Origin: Limnephilus marmoratus
Taxonomy: Eukaryota; Arthropoda; Insecta; Trichoptera; Limnephilidae
Length of the DNA: 64,000 bases
Direction of reading: 5' to 3'
Assembly (NCBI GenBank): GCA_917880885.1
Contig: OU862919.1
Location: 52,737,058-52,801,057, forward strand
The notes below the pieces were generated by a model that saw only the letters and a list, made by a program, of their open reading frames with translations, made no database searches and was not told the DNA's origin. Position numbers and translations under genes: made by a program. This document shows, one piece after another, positions 41,276 to 53,200 of the stretch (the first letter of the stretch is position 1; each line of letters begins with the position of its first letter).

Positions 41276-41962
41276 ATGGATGCGCAGACTTACATATCCC
41301 TAGCACAAGACGCAATTAATGCACTAACTAATATCGTGATGGATCCCATTAACAAATTCACAAAGGAGCAAATTGCAAAAATAATGCCCAAAACTAATAA
41401 TATCCTAGGGTCCATAGGCCAAATGGCAGCAAGAATGGCTACTCTAGAAGGCGAATTATCAGTGTACAAAAATATCCCCCCTGCTGTAACCACTACTAAT
41501 TTGCAACCAAATAACGTCTGTGGGATTATTGCTGAGATGAATGACCAAAATTTAAGGGAAAAAAATATTATAATCTGTAACATCCCCGAAAGCGTAGCAA
41601 TAACCCAGACTGATATTATGAAAGACGACACAACCAGCATTAAAAAAATCATTTTCGACCTGGACAACTCTACCAATTCCCTTGACCTGAAAGTTTACAG
41701 AATCGGGAAAAGGGATAACAACAAACCGAGGGGTGTTAAAGTCGAGTTCCCTGAATCTAAATGGCCGAAAATCCTACTCAGCAAGAAACACGCGCTGAAG
41801 AATAACATCCGCATGTACCCTGACCAATCAGTTGCTCAAAGGAACTATCTAAATAATTTAAGAATCGAACTACAAAATAGGCAATCATTAGGTGAGCAAG
41901 ACATTACAATCAAGTATATCAATAGTCACCCAACAATTGTAAGATTAAATCCAAAAAACTGA
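41276..41962 (+). CDS. LINE ORF1 protein
   Basis: The ATG at 41276 (MDAQTYISLAQDAIN) opens 228 codons; the same frame extends upstream without another ATG. The N-terminal part is likely helical (TNILGSIGQMAARMATLEGE). It is followed by a domain with ENIIICNIPES-like start (EKNIIICNIPESVAITQ), VYRIGKRDNNKPRGVKVEF and LKNNIRMYPDQSVAQRNYLN. This matches the general order of RRM-like ORF1 proteins related to the baculovirus FP25K domain in insect LINEs. Such proteins bind the element RNA. The stop overlaps the open ORF2 frame (TGA at 41960-41962). Confidence 0.75.
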   Translation: MDAQTYISLAQDAINALTNIVMDPINKFTKEQIAKIMPKTNNILGSIGQMAARMATLEGELSVYKNIPPAVTTTNLQPNNVCGIIAEMNDQNLREKNIIICNIPESVAITQTDIMKDDTTSIKKIIFDLDNSTNSLDLKVYRIGKRDNNKPRGVKVEFPESKWPKILLSKKHALKNNIRMYPDQSVAQRNYLNNLRIELQNRQSLGEQDITIKYINSHPTIVRLNPKN

Positions 41963-44807
41963 CCAACAAACTCAAAATATACTATCAAAATGTAAGAGGA
42001 CTGAGAACGAAACTTCAAGACCTAAGATCTACAATACCAATAATGAATTACGAAATTTATGCCCTTACTGAAACATGGCTGAATTCTGATATAAACGATC
42101 AAGAACTGGGTTTTTTTGCCCATTTCATTTACAGAAACGACAGATGTCAAAGTTCCGGCAATAAAACAAGAGGTGGCGGCGTTCTATTGTCAGTATCAAC
42201 CAAACTGAATTCGAGGAAACTGAAATGCCTTCACAAACATCTTGAGCAAGTATTTGTAATGGTTTCCTTAAAAAAACAAAAACTTATAATCGGTTGCACA
42301 TATATACCACCAGCCTCCGGCCTGCAAACATATAAAGATCACCACCTTGAAGTTGAAACTATGCGAAGAAAATTTCCTGATGCTACATTTATTCTGATGG
42401 GTGACTACAACCTTCCAAATATCATATGGGACATTGAGAATATCGCGTCCTCGAGCCCGGCCAACATCGATCATGGCTCCCATGAAATTTTAGAAATGAC
42501 CAACTTTTTAAATTTGCATCAGAAAAACCATGTGTACAACATCAATTCTCGTCTTCTCGATCTTGTCTTTACAGATTCTTCTAGTGTTAATGTTTATGCC
42601 TCTGATGAAATGATTCTTCCAATTGATAAATACCACCCCCCCCTAGTAATCATTTACCTCAATACTTTTGTTAAGGTAATTGACCCCACGATTGTCAAAC
42701 GTAATTTTGAAAAAGCAGATTACCCAAAAATTATAGAATTTTTATCTACTAATAATTGGGCTTATGATCTCACTTGTAAAAGCACAAGTTTAAATGAGGC
42801 CTTAGAATATTTTTACAATGCAATTTATCAAGCAATCGACAGCTTTGTTCCCCTACAAAAATATTACACTTCTAAATTCCCTAAATGGTTCGATTCTGAA
42901 CTAATTAATCTAACATACGATAAAAAAATTGCCCACAAACGTTATAAAATAAATAAAACGCTAGATAATTATATCGCATTCTCTGTTTTGCGTAAGGATT
43001 GTACTAGGAAATCGAAAGTATGTTTTAAAGAATACACTAACAATGTTGAAAATTCTATTTTAACAAATATTAATAAATTTTGGAATTACGCTAATTCCTT
43101 TCGGAAAAATAACTCTAACTTTCCTGGTACAATGTTTTACGGGAAAAAAGCGGGTCATGACAAAAACGATATTGTAAATTTATTTGCAGATTTCTTCAAG
43201 AGTGTATACGTTAAAGACAATGACAACATTTTATCTGATAAACCCCAATTTACCGAAAGCTCACTCAACTTACATAACATCCATGTGGAAGTAAATGATG
43301 TTGTGACTTTTATCAAACAGCTGGATATCAGGTCGAATTCGGGGCCAGATATGATTCCCTCAATATTACTTAAAAACTGTGTCCATGTTCTAGCTCTTCC
43401 TATTACTATAATTTTCAATTTATCTTTATCTACAGGTTGTTTTCCTGAAATTTGGAAAAGTAGCTTTATAACACCAATTTTTAAAAAAGGTGATAAAAGT
43501 CAAATTGAAAATTATAGACCCATATGTATTATGTCATCACTACCTAAACTTTTTGAAAAGATTATATTAAGTAAAATCATGCATCAAATTAAACCGCTTA
43601 TATCAATATTTCAACATGGTTTCATGCCAGGCAGATCTACGTCATCTAACTTATTGCTTTACGAAAATTTTATTTCTAATGCACTTTCCAAGGGTCTTCA
43701 AGTTTACACTATTTATACTGATTTTAGCAAAGCCTTTGATACTGTTTCTCATCGCATTTTAATGGAAAAATTAGAACGCTTGGGAATAAGCGGCAACTTT
43801 CTCGAATGGCTTAGAAGCTACTTATCGTTTAGAAAACTATGTGTAAAAATTAACTCCACAACCTCATACACTTTTTTTGCCTTAAGTGGGGTCCCCCAAG
43901 GTTCCCACCTAGGACCAATTCTTTTCCTACTATTTATTAACGACATTTCATTAATTTTCGATAATATTCACTTTCTTCTATTTGCCGACGATCTAAAGAT
44001 GTTTAAATCGATTGAAAATTCTTTTGATTGTTTAACTCTACAAATGAACTTAAATAAACTTTATGAATGGTGCATCGCAAACAAATTATATCTTAATATC
44101 AACAAATGCCAAACGATCAGTTTTCATAGATCTAAAACCCCTTTACTATTCGAGTATACAATTAACAATGCCACTCTAAAAAGAGTCTTTGAATTCAACG
44201 ACCTTGGCGTTATCTTTGACTCCAAATTACGCTTCTTGAATCACATTATTAGCATTACCAGTAAGGGATTACAAATGCTTGGATTTATCCTCAGAATCGC
44301 TAAAGACTTTAATAACATAAAAACCATAAAATTACTATACACGTCTTTGGTTAGAAGTCAGGTGGAATACTGTTCAAGCATTTGGTGTCCTCATTTCAAC
44401 TCTCATTGTTCACAAATTGAAAAATTCAAAATAAATTTTTACGTTTTATTAATTTCAAAATTGGTGTTCCTATTATTGAAATCAATTATGTCAATTTACG
44501 CAGTAAACTTAACTTATCGAAATTATCTGAAAGGCGAAAAATATTTGATCTCCTTTTATTGTATAAAATTGTTCATTCAAGGTTGGATTGCCCTGACGCT
44601 ATAAACTTGTTATCCTTACACATACCTCCAAAATATACTAGACGAAACATTTTATTTTACAACAATAACTTCGCTACGAATTCTGTGATGGAAAGAATAC
44701 ACAGGTTGGGCAATGAACTAACTGATGTCGCTGACATTTTTAATTTAAATTTCGATTCATTTAAAGCCAAATTAGTCCACCACTTTTTAGATATAAATAA
44801 TGAATGA
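41959..44807 (+). pseudogene. LINE ORF2: APE endonuclease and reverse transcriptase, one frameshift
   Basis: The frame is open from CTG at 41959, overlapping the ORF1 stop; the first ATG is 42043, but conserved residues (KIYYQNVRGLRTKL) lie before it, so translation probably starts by reinitiation or frameshifting. Endonuclease: TETWLNSD, GGGVLLSV, GCTYIPPAS, LMGDYNLPNIIWD. RT: GPDMIPSILL, YRPICIMSSLPKL, FQHGFMPGRST, YTDFSKAFDTVSH, GVPQGSHLGPILF, FADD at 43981. Near 44420 a one-base loss shifts the frame; the true C-terminus continues in the next frame to 44807 (IPPKYTRRNILF, IHRLGNEL). One lesion in an otherwise open gene of about 2.8 kb indicates a young copy. Confidence 0.9.
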
Positions 44808-45105
44808 GAAATCATTTTATTTTATTTCAATTTTCTTTTGTTTACTGTTTTTTTTTATTGTTCTTATTTCAAAAGCATACAACGAGTAATTCAGTAAAAA
44901 TTAATGTGTTTTGATTATTTTTAATGTTTTTATTGCTCGTAGGTATATGTACATACGAGTTCCCTAAAGTCATCCATGTGGAATTAGCATTAGATGTATT
45001 CCTATTATTTTACATTGAGTTTATGCTTTATTTGTAAATTTTTTAATCTTTTTTATTTTGTGTTATACTGCTGTTATAAATGAAATTTGTATTTTATATG
45101 TAAAA

Positions 45106-45140
45106 GCCCAATAGGGCGTCAATAAATAAATAAATAATCG
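45106..45140 (+). other. 3'-terminal stem-loop and TAAA tail
   Basis: GCCC (45106-45109), loop AATA, GGGC (45114-45117), GT, then CAATAAATAAATAAAT. Confidence 0.75.
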
Positions 45141-45589
45141 CTATCATTTCCTACTTGCATTCTCTAGGTATAAAGTACTTACTTCGACTTTATATATTTT
45201 ATAATTATATCATTTTTATATTCTTTCATGTATTGCTTTCTATGTTCTATACTTTTCATATTATTTTTATATTCTACTATCATACTCTAAAGTCATTTAT
45301 TGTTTCCATACTCTTTAGTCATTTACATTCTTTTATATTCATTCGTATTCTTTAAATTTCTTTAATATTATTTTATATACTATGTATATTTATATATTTT
45401 TATATTATTTTTTTTATATTCTCGCACATTTCTTTATATTGCATCTGTTAATATACTGTATATAAAAATCGACTACCACAACACAGGCATGTGCCTAGTA
45501 TGGTGGTCGAAAATTCCCCAATTTATGTAACGAATATTTCAAAGAATAAAGAAACTTAAAAAAAGTTAAAAAAAAAATTTGAATCAATT
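45141..45589. other. No gene recognised
   Basis: T-rich sequence in which TTTATATTC-like units (CTTTAGTCATTTA, TTTTATATTC) recur irregularly. Not coding. Confidence 0.5.
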
Positions 45590-46060
45590 AAAGAATTATA
45601 GATAGCTTACTAATCGTGCCACTTATTGCAATTTTTTCATGCAAATTTCGTAATGCCAGAACTCTGCGCTATAGCCTATATGTTTATATTATTGTAAAGT
45701 TTCATTAAAATCCAATCAGTAAAGTAGGAATTAGTATTTTATACGTATTTGAATTTTAACATCAAAGGGATGTCCATAGTAACCTAATTAAAAAAAACAT
45801 CGTTTCCAAGGCGACAATTGGCGTTTGCAATAAATCGGTTTTTTGTTGACGACAGAAAACGTATGAAAAATAATTTCATAACGCCAGAGATTATTCATAA
45901 CGCCAGAGCTTACCAATATATATATCCTATAGATCTCGCAAATAATGTAGCTTTCTCTAAGTGAAAGAATTTTTTAAATCTATTCATTAGTTTTTGCGTG
46001 AAAGAGTAACAAACATACATCCATACAAACTTTCACCTTTATAATATTAGTAGGATAATG
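45590..46060 (+). repeat. Dispersed repeat ending TTATAATATTAGTAGGAT
   Basis: Includes GTGCCACTTATTGCAATTTT (shared with the C/T-rich repeats), ATTCATTAGTTTTTGCGTGA, AACAAACATACATCCATACA and the end ACCTTTATAATATTAGTAGG. I recognise this end as very common in Lepidoptera. Non-coding. Confidence 0.6.
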
Positions 46061-46389
46061 GATAACCACAAAGTGATAGCTACATTCAAAAATAGAAAAA
46101 AGAACGTTTGATAGAGCCCTATTGAGTTTATAAAACAAGGGGTCAAAAACCCAATACCACGACAAACGAAGTGACATAGTGCGCTTATAATGGAGCTTGT
46201 AATAACACTCTTCATTACCATCTAAGTAAGTGAACTGCTTTATCATATAACCGGTAATTAACAGAAATAGCAGGATGGTTTAGTCAAGTTTGAGTTTTAC
46301 CCCGTAGAAGGCAATAGTAGGTTATCTTTAAAGGATGATGCTTTTTTAACAAGCATTAAGCATGCTTTGGTTTAGTCTGTACGTAATCT
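46061..46389. other. No gene recognised
   Basis: No feature supported. Confidence 0.5.
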
Positions 46390-47073
46390 ATGGGTACGAA
46401 CAGGTACAAAGCGGGTTTCGGTTTTCTGATTAGTCGGCGCATGGGCGGCCGACTGGCGCAGAATGTTTGTATGTCAACGTATCAGACCGAACATAGTGAA
46501 GGCAGGTTCAGATTTGTGTCCGCGCGAGGCGGCACCGATAAGCTTTACCGGAATGAATTCTTAATTCCTGCTCGCCGGTGACGCCGGTCAGAATCTGATA
46601 TCAAAATGAGCGACCTGTTAATTGCCGCTGTTTTCAATCAATCGCCAATCTGGGATAAAATAAATACATTCCATAGCACCAGAAATGTTATTGACAAGTG
46701 ATAAAATGAAATCAACAAGATAAAATTTTGAAATAACCTCAAATGTCACAAGTGAATTCCTTTCAGGCACGTACTTAGCATATTATCATCTTTTCCTGAG
46801 TTTTTTTTTCATATTTAAAGATACCAATTACCAAATACCATTGTTTTATTCCTTAATTTTAAGAAAGGATTCTCCAAGAGTAAATAATCGTCGTCTACGA
46901 ACTCAACATTTCGTAAAAACTAACAGCTGCTGTCAGGCTACCACGCAGGTAGCGCAAGTTTTATCCGCGTTCTGTTTGTCCACATCTCGGCGTCAACAGC
47001 CGCCGGTGGAACAGGGCACTGAACGCCGTTAATCTGAAAACCGAAACCCGCTTTGTTTTTGTTCTTACCCTAT
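46390..47073. mobile_element. MITE-like DNA transposon with ~50-bp inverted repeats
   Basis: The left end ATGGGTACGAACAGGTACAA and the reversed right end ATAGGGTAAGAACAAAAACA lead into an identical AAGCGGGTTTCGGTTTTC and then GATTA..CGGCG. Internal GC-rich parts also match in part, but no transposase is visible. Length about 684 bp. Frames at 46390 and 46841 lie in the arms and are not genes. Confidence 0.75.
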
Positions 47074-47638
47074 GGCTATAATTGATCTGATGACAGTGCA
47101 TTGTTAGCCCAACAAATCGCCATCCACTTCTGTACTTACAGAGTCAAGATTATTGTGTATTTTGGGGTCCTGCCAAATTCATTTATCGGGTGCACTTGAC
47201 ATCACATCTTTAAAGGGTCAGAGACTCATAAGAATAGTACAGAGCATGAACATCCTTCAACACTGGATAGCTTCTGGGTCTTACAGAACGCCCAGCTTTT
47301 AGGAAACCAGATTTACTCCGGCTTCAATGGAACCCCTACACTTAAGCCGGTTCGAGGTACTCACTCCAAGCTTCTCAATGGAGTCTTTGTTGGGGGGTGC
47401 TTTCATCAAAGTGTACCTCCTAAACAGTCATTGATCTTTCCATTTACTGAGATCAGACACACTTAACATTTTGAGACGTTGAAGTATAAGCTAAGAATTA
47501 AGCAATTTCGCACAGATATGAAAGACTTTTAAATACGAGTTGAATGTGTTATTACATGTTTAAGCATAAATTAATCCATCCGTACAAAAGGTGGCGATTA
47601 ATGTTACCAATCTTGCTTTTTTATTCTCCGAAGGATAT
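47074..47638. other. No gene recognised
   Basis: Moderately GC-rich (about 47160-47460) with two CTTCAATGGA/CTTCTCAATGGAG-like repeats. No coding family recognised. Confidence 0.45.
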
Positions 47639-47685
47639 TAAATTAAATAGTTGGCAAAAAAGTATTTTGCCAACTATTTAATTTA
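47639..47685. repeat. 21-bp perfect hairpin
   Basis: TAAATTAAATAGTTGGCAAAA (47639-47659) is the exact reverse complement of 47665-47685, with loop AAGTA. Confidence 0.95.
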
Positions 47686-49014
47686 TTAAAAACTCCAGAA
47701 CATGTTAATTTAAAAAAATATATAATCTCGCGTTACCATAAAATAAATAAGGGAATTAAAATTTTCAATGTACATTCGTTACTTTGTATTTCAAATATTC
47801 TGCTACCGGTTTCGAAACATCCGTGTCATTCACTGGCAAACCTAAAAACTGACTTAAAAATTCTATGCAAGTACAAAACGATTAGATTTAATTGTGTGGG
47901 AAAAGAGGAAGGGGTGGTGATTTTGGGAGAGGGGAAGAATATAAAATAATATTTAAAATATAAAGTAACAAATGTACTGTTACCGGAGAAAAGTAAATGT
48001 AGATATTTAGGTATTTAAAATTATAATAATATGATAAGGGTAAGTTTTCCGTAACTGCCAGCTTTTTATATTTATTAGGACGCCACTGGTCGTTGGACCA
48101 GGCTAACGGTTGGTAGAGCAAAATCCTCTTTAACAGGGCCTTGGGAAGTACGTATTCTGTAGTCAGGATTAGAAATGATAAAGCGGTATTCGTATTGAAT
48201 ATCAAATTACATATATTTACAAATTAAATAACGGTTAACCGAAGCGAACATAAAATATCATTGTTAATTGCTTACCCTTGGATCGACCTATCTAATAATC
48301 TAGCTAAATGAAAAAAACACTATTCTTGACCGATAGCGACGAGGATTGATGCAGGATGAGGGGCCCTCCGCCCAAGAAGAAACGGACGACCTACGGCCCA
48401 GGGTGCTGCTGTCCAACATTCGTCTTCCATGGATGAGCCGGGTGCAAAAGGTGTCAGAGCAGGTCCATTGCCACGATACAGCTAGGTCGCTAGCCCGGAC
48501 AGTTATTTAGCTTAAGGGTTCGACGGTACACGCGGTCGACATCACTAGAATGATCCATTTAGGTCGAGAGAAAAATACTCGGCAACGAGTTTCTTAACAC
48601 AAATAAATAATTATTACGTCAATTCGCTCATGGTTTCACTCCATTTTAAATGCGATATTTGCGGTACAGGCGTAAGAATTCAACATAATTCAAATGGAAA
48701 AATCGCCAATCAATTAATTTAAAAGACGAGAAAAATGATAAAAATCACGTATGACCGTCGAAAAGCTGTCTGCCCCCAAAGGCCCCTTTTCAACAAGTGA
48801 ACCGAATTGGACCGAACACTTCTGTATATCCTGTTTGCAATATTTCTTATTTTTTTCATTATTAACAAATGGAATCTACAATTCTAAGTCTTTTTAAAAT
48901 GTGTAACTAAAACGGTGGCTGGACAACTCAGAATCTGCAACTTCGATACCTCCTTTGAAAAGTCATTAAAAGAGATTAAATAGTTTAATTAATCACTTTT
49001 AATGACTTATTAGC
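47686..49014. other. No gene recognised
   Basis: It includes ACCGGTTTCGAAAC near 47803-47816, possibly a decayed end of the hammerhead-like repeat, and a GC-richer, ORF-less block (48335-48545) of unknown nature. Confidence 0.4.
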
Positions 49015-49170
49015 AAGGGTTCCCGGGTTCATGGGGTAAGGTTTGTCTAGGTCTTGATGGAATTTGTCTCTGTATGACCAGGACACACTGAACCCCAGAT
49101 TCCTACCCACCCCTTAAGCCCTCTTCCTTCCCAGAACTTTCCTCTCCTTCCTTTCCTTAAAAAACCCTCC
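49015..49170 (+). mobile_element. SINE X fragment
   Basis: CCCGGGTTCATGGGGTAAGG, then a jump to CCAGGACACACTGAACCCCA, GATTCCTACCCACCCCTTAA and CTTAAAAAACCCTCC. Lacks both ends and part of the centre. Confidence 0.65.
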
Positions 49171-49413
49171 AAACCCTCTACATATACTATTACTCTACTC
49201 TGTTATATATATATATATACCTCTTATATATTTTTTTTTCTTCATTCATACAACAATAACATTCAATGACAGCTGTCGTGTTTTTAATTCTCTCTAGAAA
49301 TTTCACAAAATAAAACAAAAGTTCAAGCTAAAACCTAAATATCTATATTTCAATAAGTTTATAATAGTGAAGTGTTGTTATATCAGTTATATTAGCTAAT
49401 ATTACGTGCCAAT

Positions 49414-50183
49414 ATGACTACAAGAGCAACTGCAAAGACTGCACTAAATAATACAGACATACAACTCCTCCAACTCCTTGATAAAAAGTTTGAAGAATTT
49501 AAGGTGCAATTTCTGGAAATCGTGAGGAACGAGTATAAAGAAGAAATCGAAGAATTAAAAAATAAAATATTAACTCTTGAAAAAAAAATTGACACGAAAA
49601 AAAACAACAACCTTGAAAAAAGTCTGGAACAAAACGCCGTAATTCAAAGGGAATTTAACGAATTACAAAAACAATTGGACGCTAACGAACAACACGCACG
49701 CATAAATAACATAGAGATCATTGGAATACCAGAAAAAAAAAACAAGAAAACCTGACGGAGATTATCAAAAGCATCTATTCTAAATTAAAAATAGTAAGCC
49801 CTGAAGAAATTGAATACGCCACCCGAGTAACCCCCAAGGAGAAGATCGAAGGAAGACCGCGAAATATTATCGTTAAACTGAAGTGCAGAAAACAAAAAGA
49901 TGATATCATGGCAGCAATCCGAACGAGAAGGGGCCTAACAACAGAGGATATAAACTTGAATGGAAAACAAAGGATCTATATTAATGAACATTTAACACAC
50001 AAAAACAAAATACTCTACAAACAGGTCAGAGAGTTCACCAAAATTAACAAATATAAATTTTGCTGGATAAAAAACTGTAAAATTTATGTAAGACTAAACG
50101 AAAACTCAGATCACTATTGCATAAACTCATTTATCGACCTAGAAAAACTAAAAAAATACAATATTTCCATCAATAACGCTTAG
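49414..50183 (+). pseudogene. LINE ORF1 with coiled coil, frameshifted in an A10 run
   Basis: The ATG at 49414 (MTTRATAKTALNNTDIQLLQ) opens a frame rich in Lys and Glu heptads (residues ~20-95, a likely coiled coil, EEIEELKNKILTLEKKI), then NIEIIGIPEKK. At the homopolymer 49733-49742 the frame is lost (stop TGA about 12 nt later). The expected continuation (NLTEIIKSIYSKLKI, EYATRVTPKEKIEGRPRNII, RIYINEHLTHKNKILYKQVR) is in another frame to 50183. Layout matches FP25K-like/RRM ORF1 proteins of insect LINEs, which bind element RNA. One A lost from an A11 run would explain the break; a sequencing error is equally possible. Confidence 0.8.
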
Positions 50184-50249
50184 AACATTCATATTAACCA
50201 TATTCATATTAACATAAGAACCATCATATTAACTTATTGCATCATTAAA

Positions 50250-53200
50250 ATGGAATCTCTAGAATTATATTATCAAAACTTAAGAGGCCTCAGAACTAAA
50301 ACGAACACCTTTCTTCAAAATGTACTATTAAACAACTATGACATTATATGTCTCACTGAAACATGGCTTAACAATTCAATATTTAATGAGGAACTTTTCG
50401 ATCCAAGATACCACGTTTACAGAAGAGATAGAGATTACCATAACCTCAAACAGAATCGCGGTGGTGGAGTTTTAATCGCAGTAAAAAATAAATTAATTTC
50501 TGAACAAAAAATAGAATGGGGATCAGAGGCGGAAGACATATGGGTAACGATTTCACTTCCCGGTAAAAAAATTCACATATGCACTTCATATATTGCACCT
50601 GACAGTAAACACCTCATAAATATTATGTCTCACATAAACAAAACATCACAAATTATGACAGATAACAACAATAATGATAGTTTCATTTTGGTAGGAGATT
50701 ACAACCTATCTCACTTACATTGGCTACCAATTAATGAGAACTGTGATTATATGTGTACTGAACCAATCAATTCATTGAATCCCGCCCATTTGAACTTTAC
50801 ATAATTTTTATCATTTAATAATCTGAAACAATATAACTCTCAGAGTAATAGTATAAATAATCGCATTCTCGACTTAGCTGTAAGCAACATACCACTGAAA
50901 ATTAGGCACAATAATATCTCATTAGTACCAGAAGATATTTATCATAAAACACTGCTAATTTCAATTCCTATTAAAAAAATAAATAAAAACCTGAAAACTA
51001 ACGCAAAACAAATATTACTATACAGAAAAGCGGAATATTCAATAATAAACACAAAATTAAACGAAATTGATTGGGATCATAAACTTAACCATTTGAATAC
51101 TCAACCCGCAACTGACGTCTTCTACAACATATTAAACAACATTAAAATAAATTATGTACCAACTAAACCAGCTAAAAATTGTAATTATCCGCCGTGGTAC
51201 ACATCATCTCTCATAAAAATAATTAAAGAGAAAAATAAATACCATAAAAATTTTAAAAAATTTCAAAATCCACGTGACTATCAAACGTTTTCTCTCTTAA
51301 GATCTAGACAAAAACGTATCGCACAACAACTCTACATTAATTATATACATACTGCTGAAAATAGCATAAATGGTAATCCTAAACTCTTCTGGAATCATTT
51401 TAATAACATGAAAAAAACACAATCGTCTCTTCCAAGGACGATTCACCTAGATGACAAAAAAGCAGAAAATGGCCAAGACATATGCAATATTTTCATGGAA
51501 TATTTCCAATCAGTTTACATAAACGATAATAACCTACCAGACTTCGACATACCAGAAAACACAAATAACATAAATATCACCACGGTCAAATTCACACGAG
51601 AAATAATCTTAAAAGAAATAAAAGCTCTTGACATAAACACAAGCGCGGGGTGTGATGACATTCCCTCATACTTTATAGTTAATTGCGCGGAAACACTTGC
51701 AAAACCTCTCTGCATTATATATAATAAATCAATGAACGAAGGCACGGTACCTGAAATATGGAAAAGAGCCTATGTAACACCAATCCACAAAAATGGTGAA
51801 AAAAATAATGTTAAAAACTATCGGCCGATTTCAAAACTAACAATATTCAGTAAGTTAATGGAAAAAATTGTTTACAAATATCTAAGCCCACAACTGAATC
51901 ACATCATTACAACAAAGCAACACGGTTTTACAAAAGGCAGAAATGTGGAAAGTAACCTCGTTCTTCTTACTGAATTCATTGTCGATCACATGGACAACCG
52001 CACTCAAGTTGTAATATAAGGAATATCTTGCTTAAATGTATAACTGATAAACCTGATACTTACGCATGAACTCCTTCCTCATTACTATATGCGGCTAGCT
52101 CCAGTAAAGGGTAGGTGCATGATAATTAAAACCAATAATGAAAGAGAAAAGTTCAAGATATAAAATAGGGTTTTTATTGCTATAAACAACAGGGACTTGA
52201 ACGGTAAAATTAAACAAAAGGTGAAGACTCTAAATTAGATAATATCTCGGGCCGTGTACATCATCAATCGAAGATTGATGTATGTTAGACGATAAGTTAT
52301 AAGTGGGTAGAACGCAAGTGTGCGAGTGTTGAGCGCCATTGCATTTTTATAGAATACAAAAACTAAACTGGTAACCTGAGAATTAAGAAAATAATATAAC
52401 GTTACGATTTCCATGATGCGAAGATATGATGACAAATTTGATGAATATAATGTTGCGATCTAAAGCGCCAATGGTTGGTCCCCCAGACAGCCGTAAGCAC
52501 CTTCCTTCCGTGGTTTGGTTTCTTGACTCACATTAGCCGCGAGCCGAGTCTCTGCACAGATGATAAATGAAACGGGATGACACCTCTCAAAACGCCAGTA
52601 CTTATTCCTATGAAAACGGGGTGAGAAGGTCCGTGTGAAATCAACCCGTTGCAAAGTAGATATCATTTATACAGACTTTGCCAAAGCATTTGATAAAATT
52701 AATCAAAAACTATTACTCAGAAAACTTTGGTCATTAGGTATACGTGGTAATTTATTTCGTTGGGTTACATCTTATATACTCAAGAGATCACAGGCAGTAG
52801 CAATAAAAGGTTTCGAATCAGATTTCAGTGAAATTTCCTCTGGGATCCAACAGGGTTCACATCTCGGACCATTATTTTTTATTTTATATATCAATGATTT
52901 GGTCAATGTTGTTAAATACTCTGAAATAGAATTATTTGCTGATGATGCCAAGTTATACAAGCCAATAAAAAGTCTAAACGATTGCGTCAATTTACAACAT
53001 GATTTAAACAATATATTTACCTATTGCCAACAAAATCAACTATTTCTAAATGTCTCAAAATGTCATCATATTACCTTTTCAAGAAATAAAAATAAAACAT
53101 TATTTAATTATTCTATAAATAACAACAACATTGCAACAGTCTCAGATATTCGTGATCTTGGAATAACCCTTGATAGTAAACTACAATATAACCTTCATAT

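Larger units (their letters stand above)
40856..45140 (+). mobile_element. Jockey/CR1-group LINE copy 3, nearly complete
   Basis: Carries three 83-bp 5' repeats, ORF1 (41276-41962), ORF2 (to 44807, one frameshift), a ~300-bp 3'UTR, a terminal stem-loop and a TAAA tail. This is the most complete LINE in the window. The exact 5' boundary is not clear. Confidence 0.85.
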
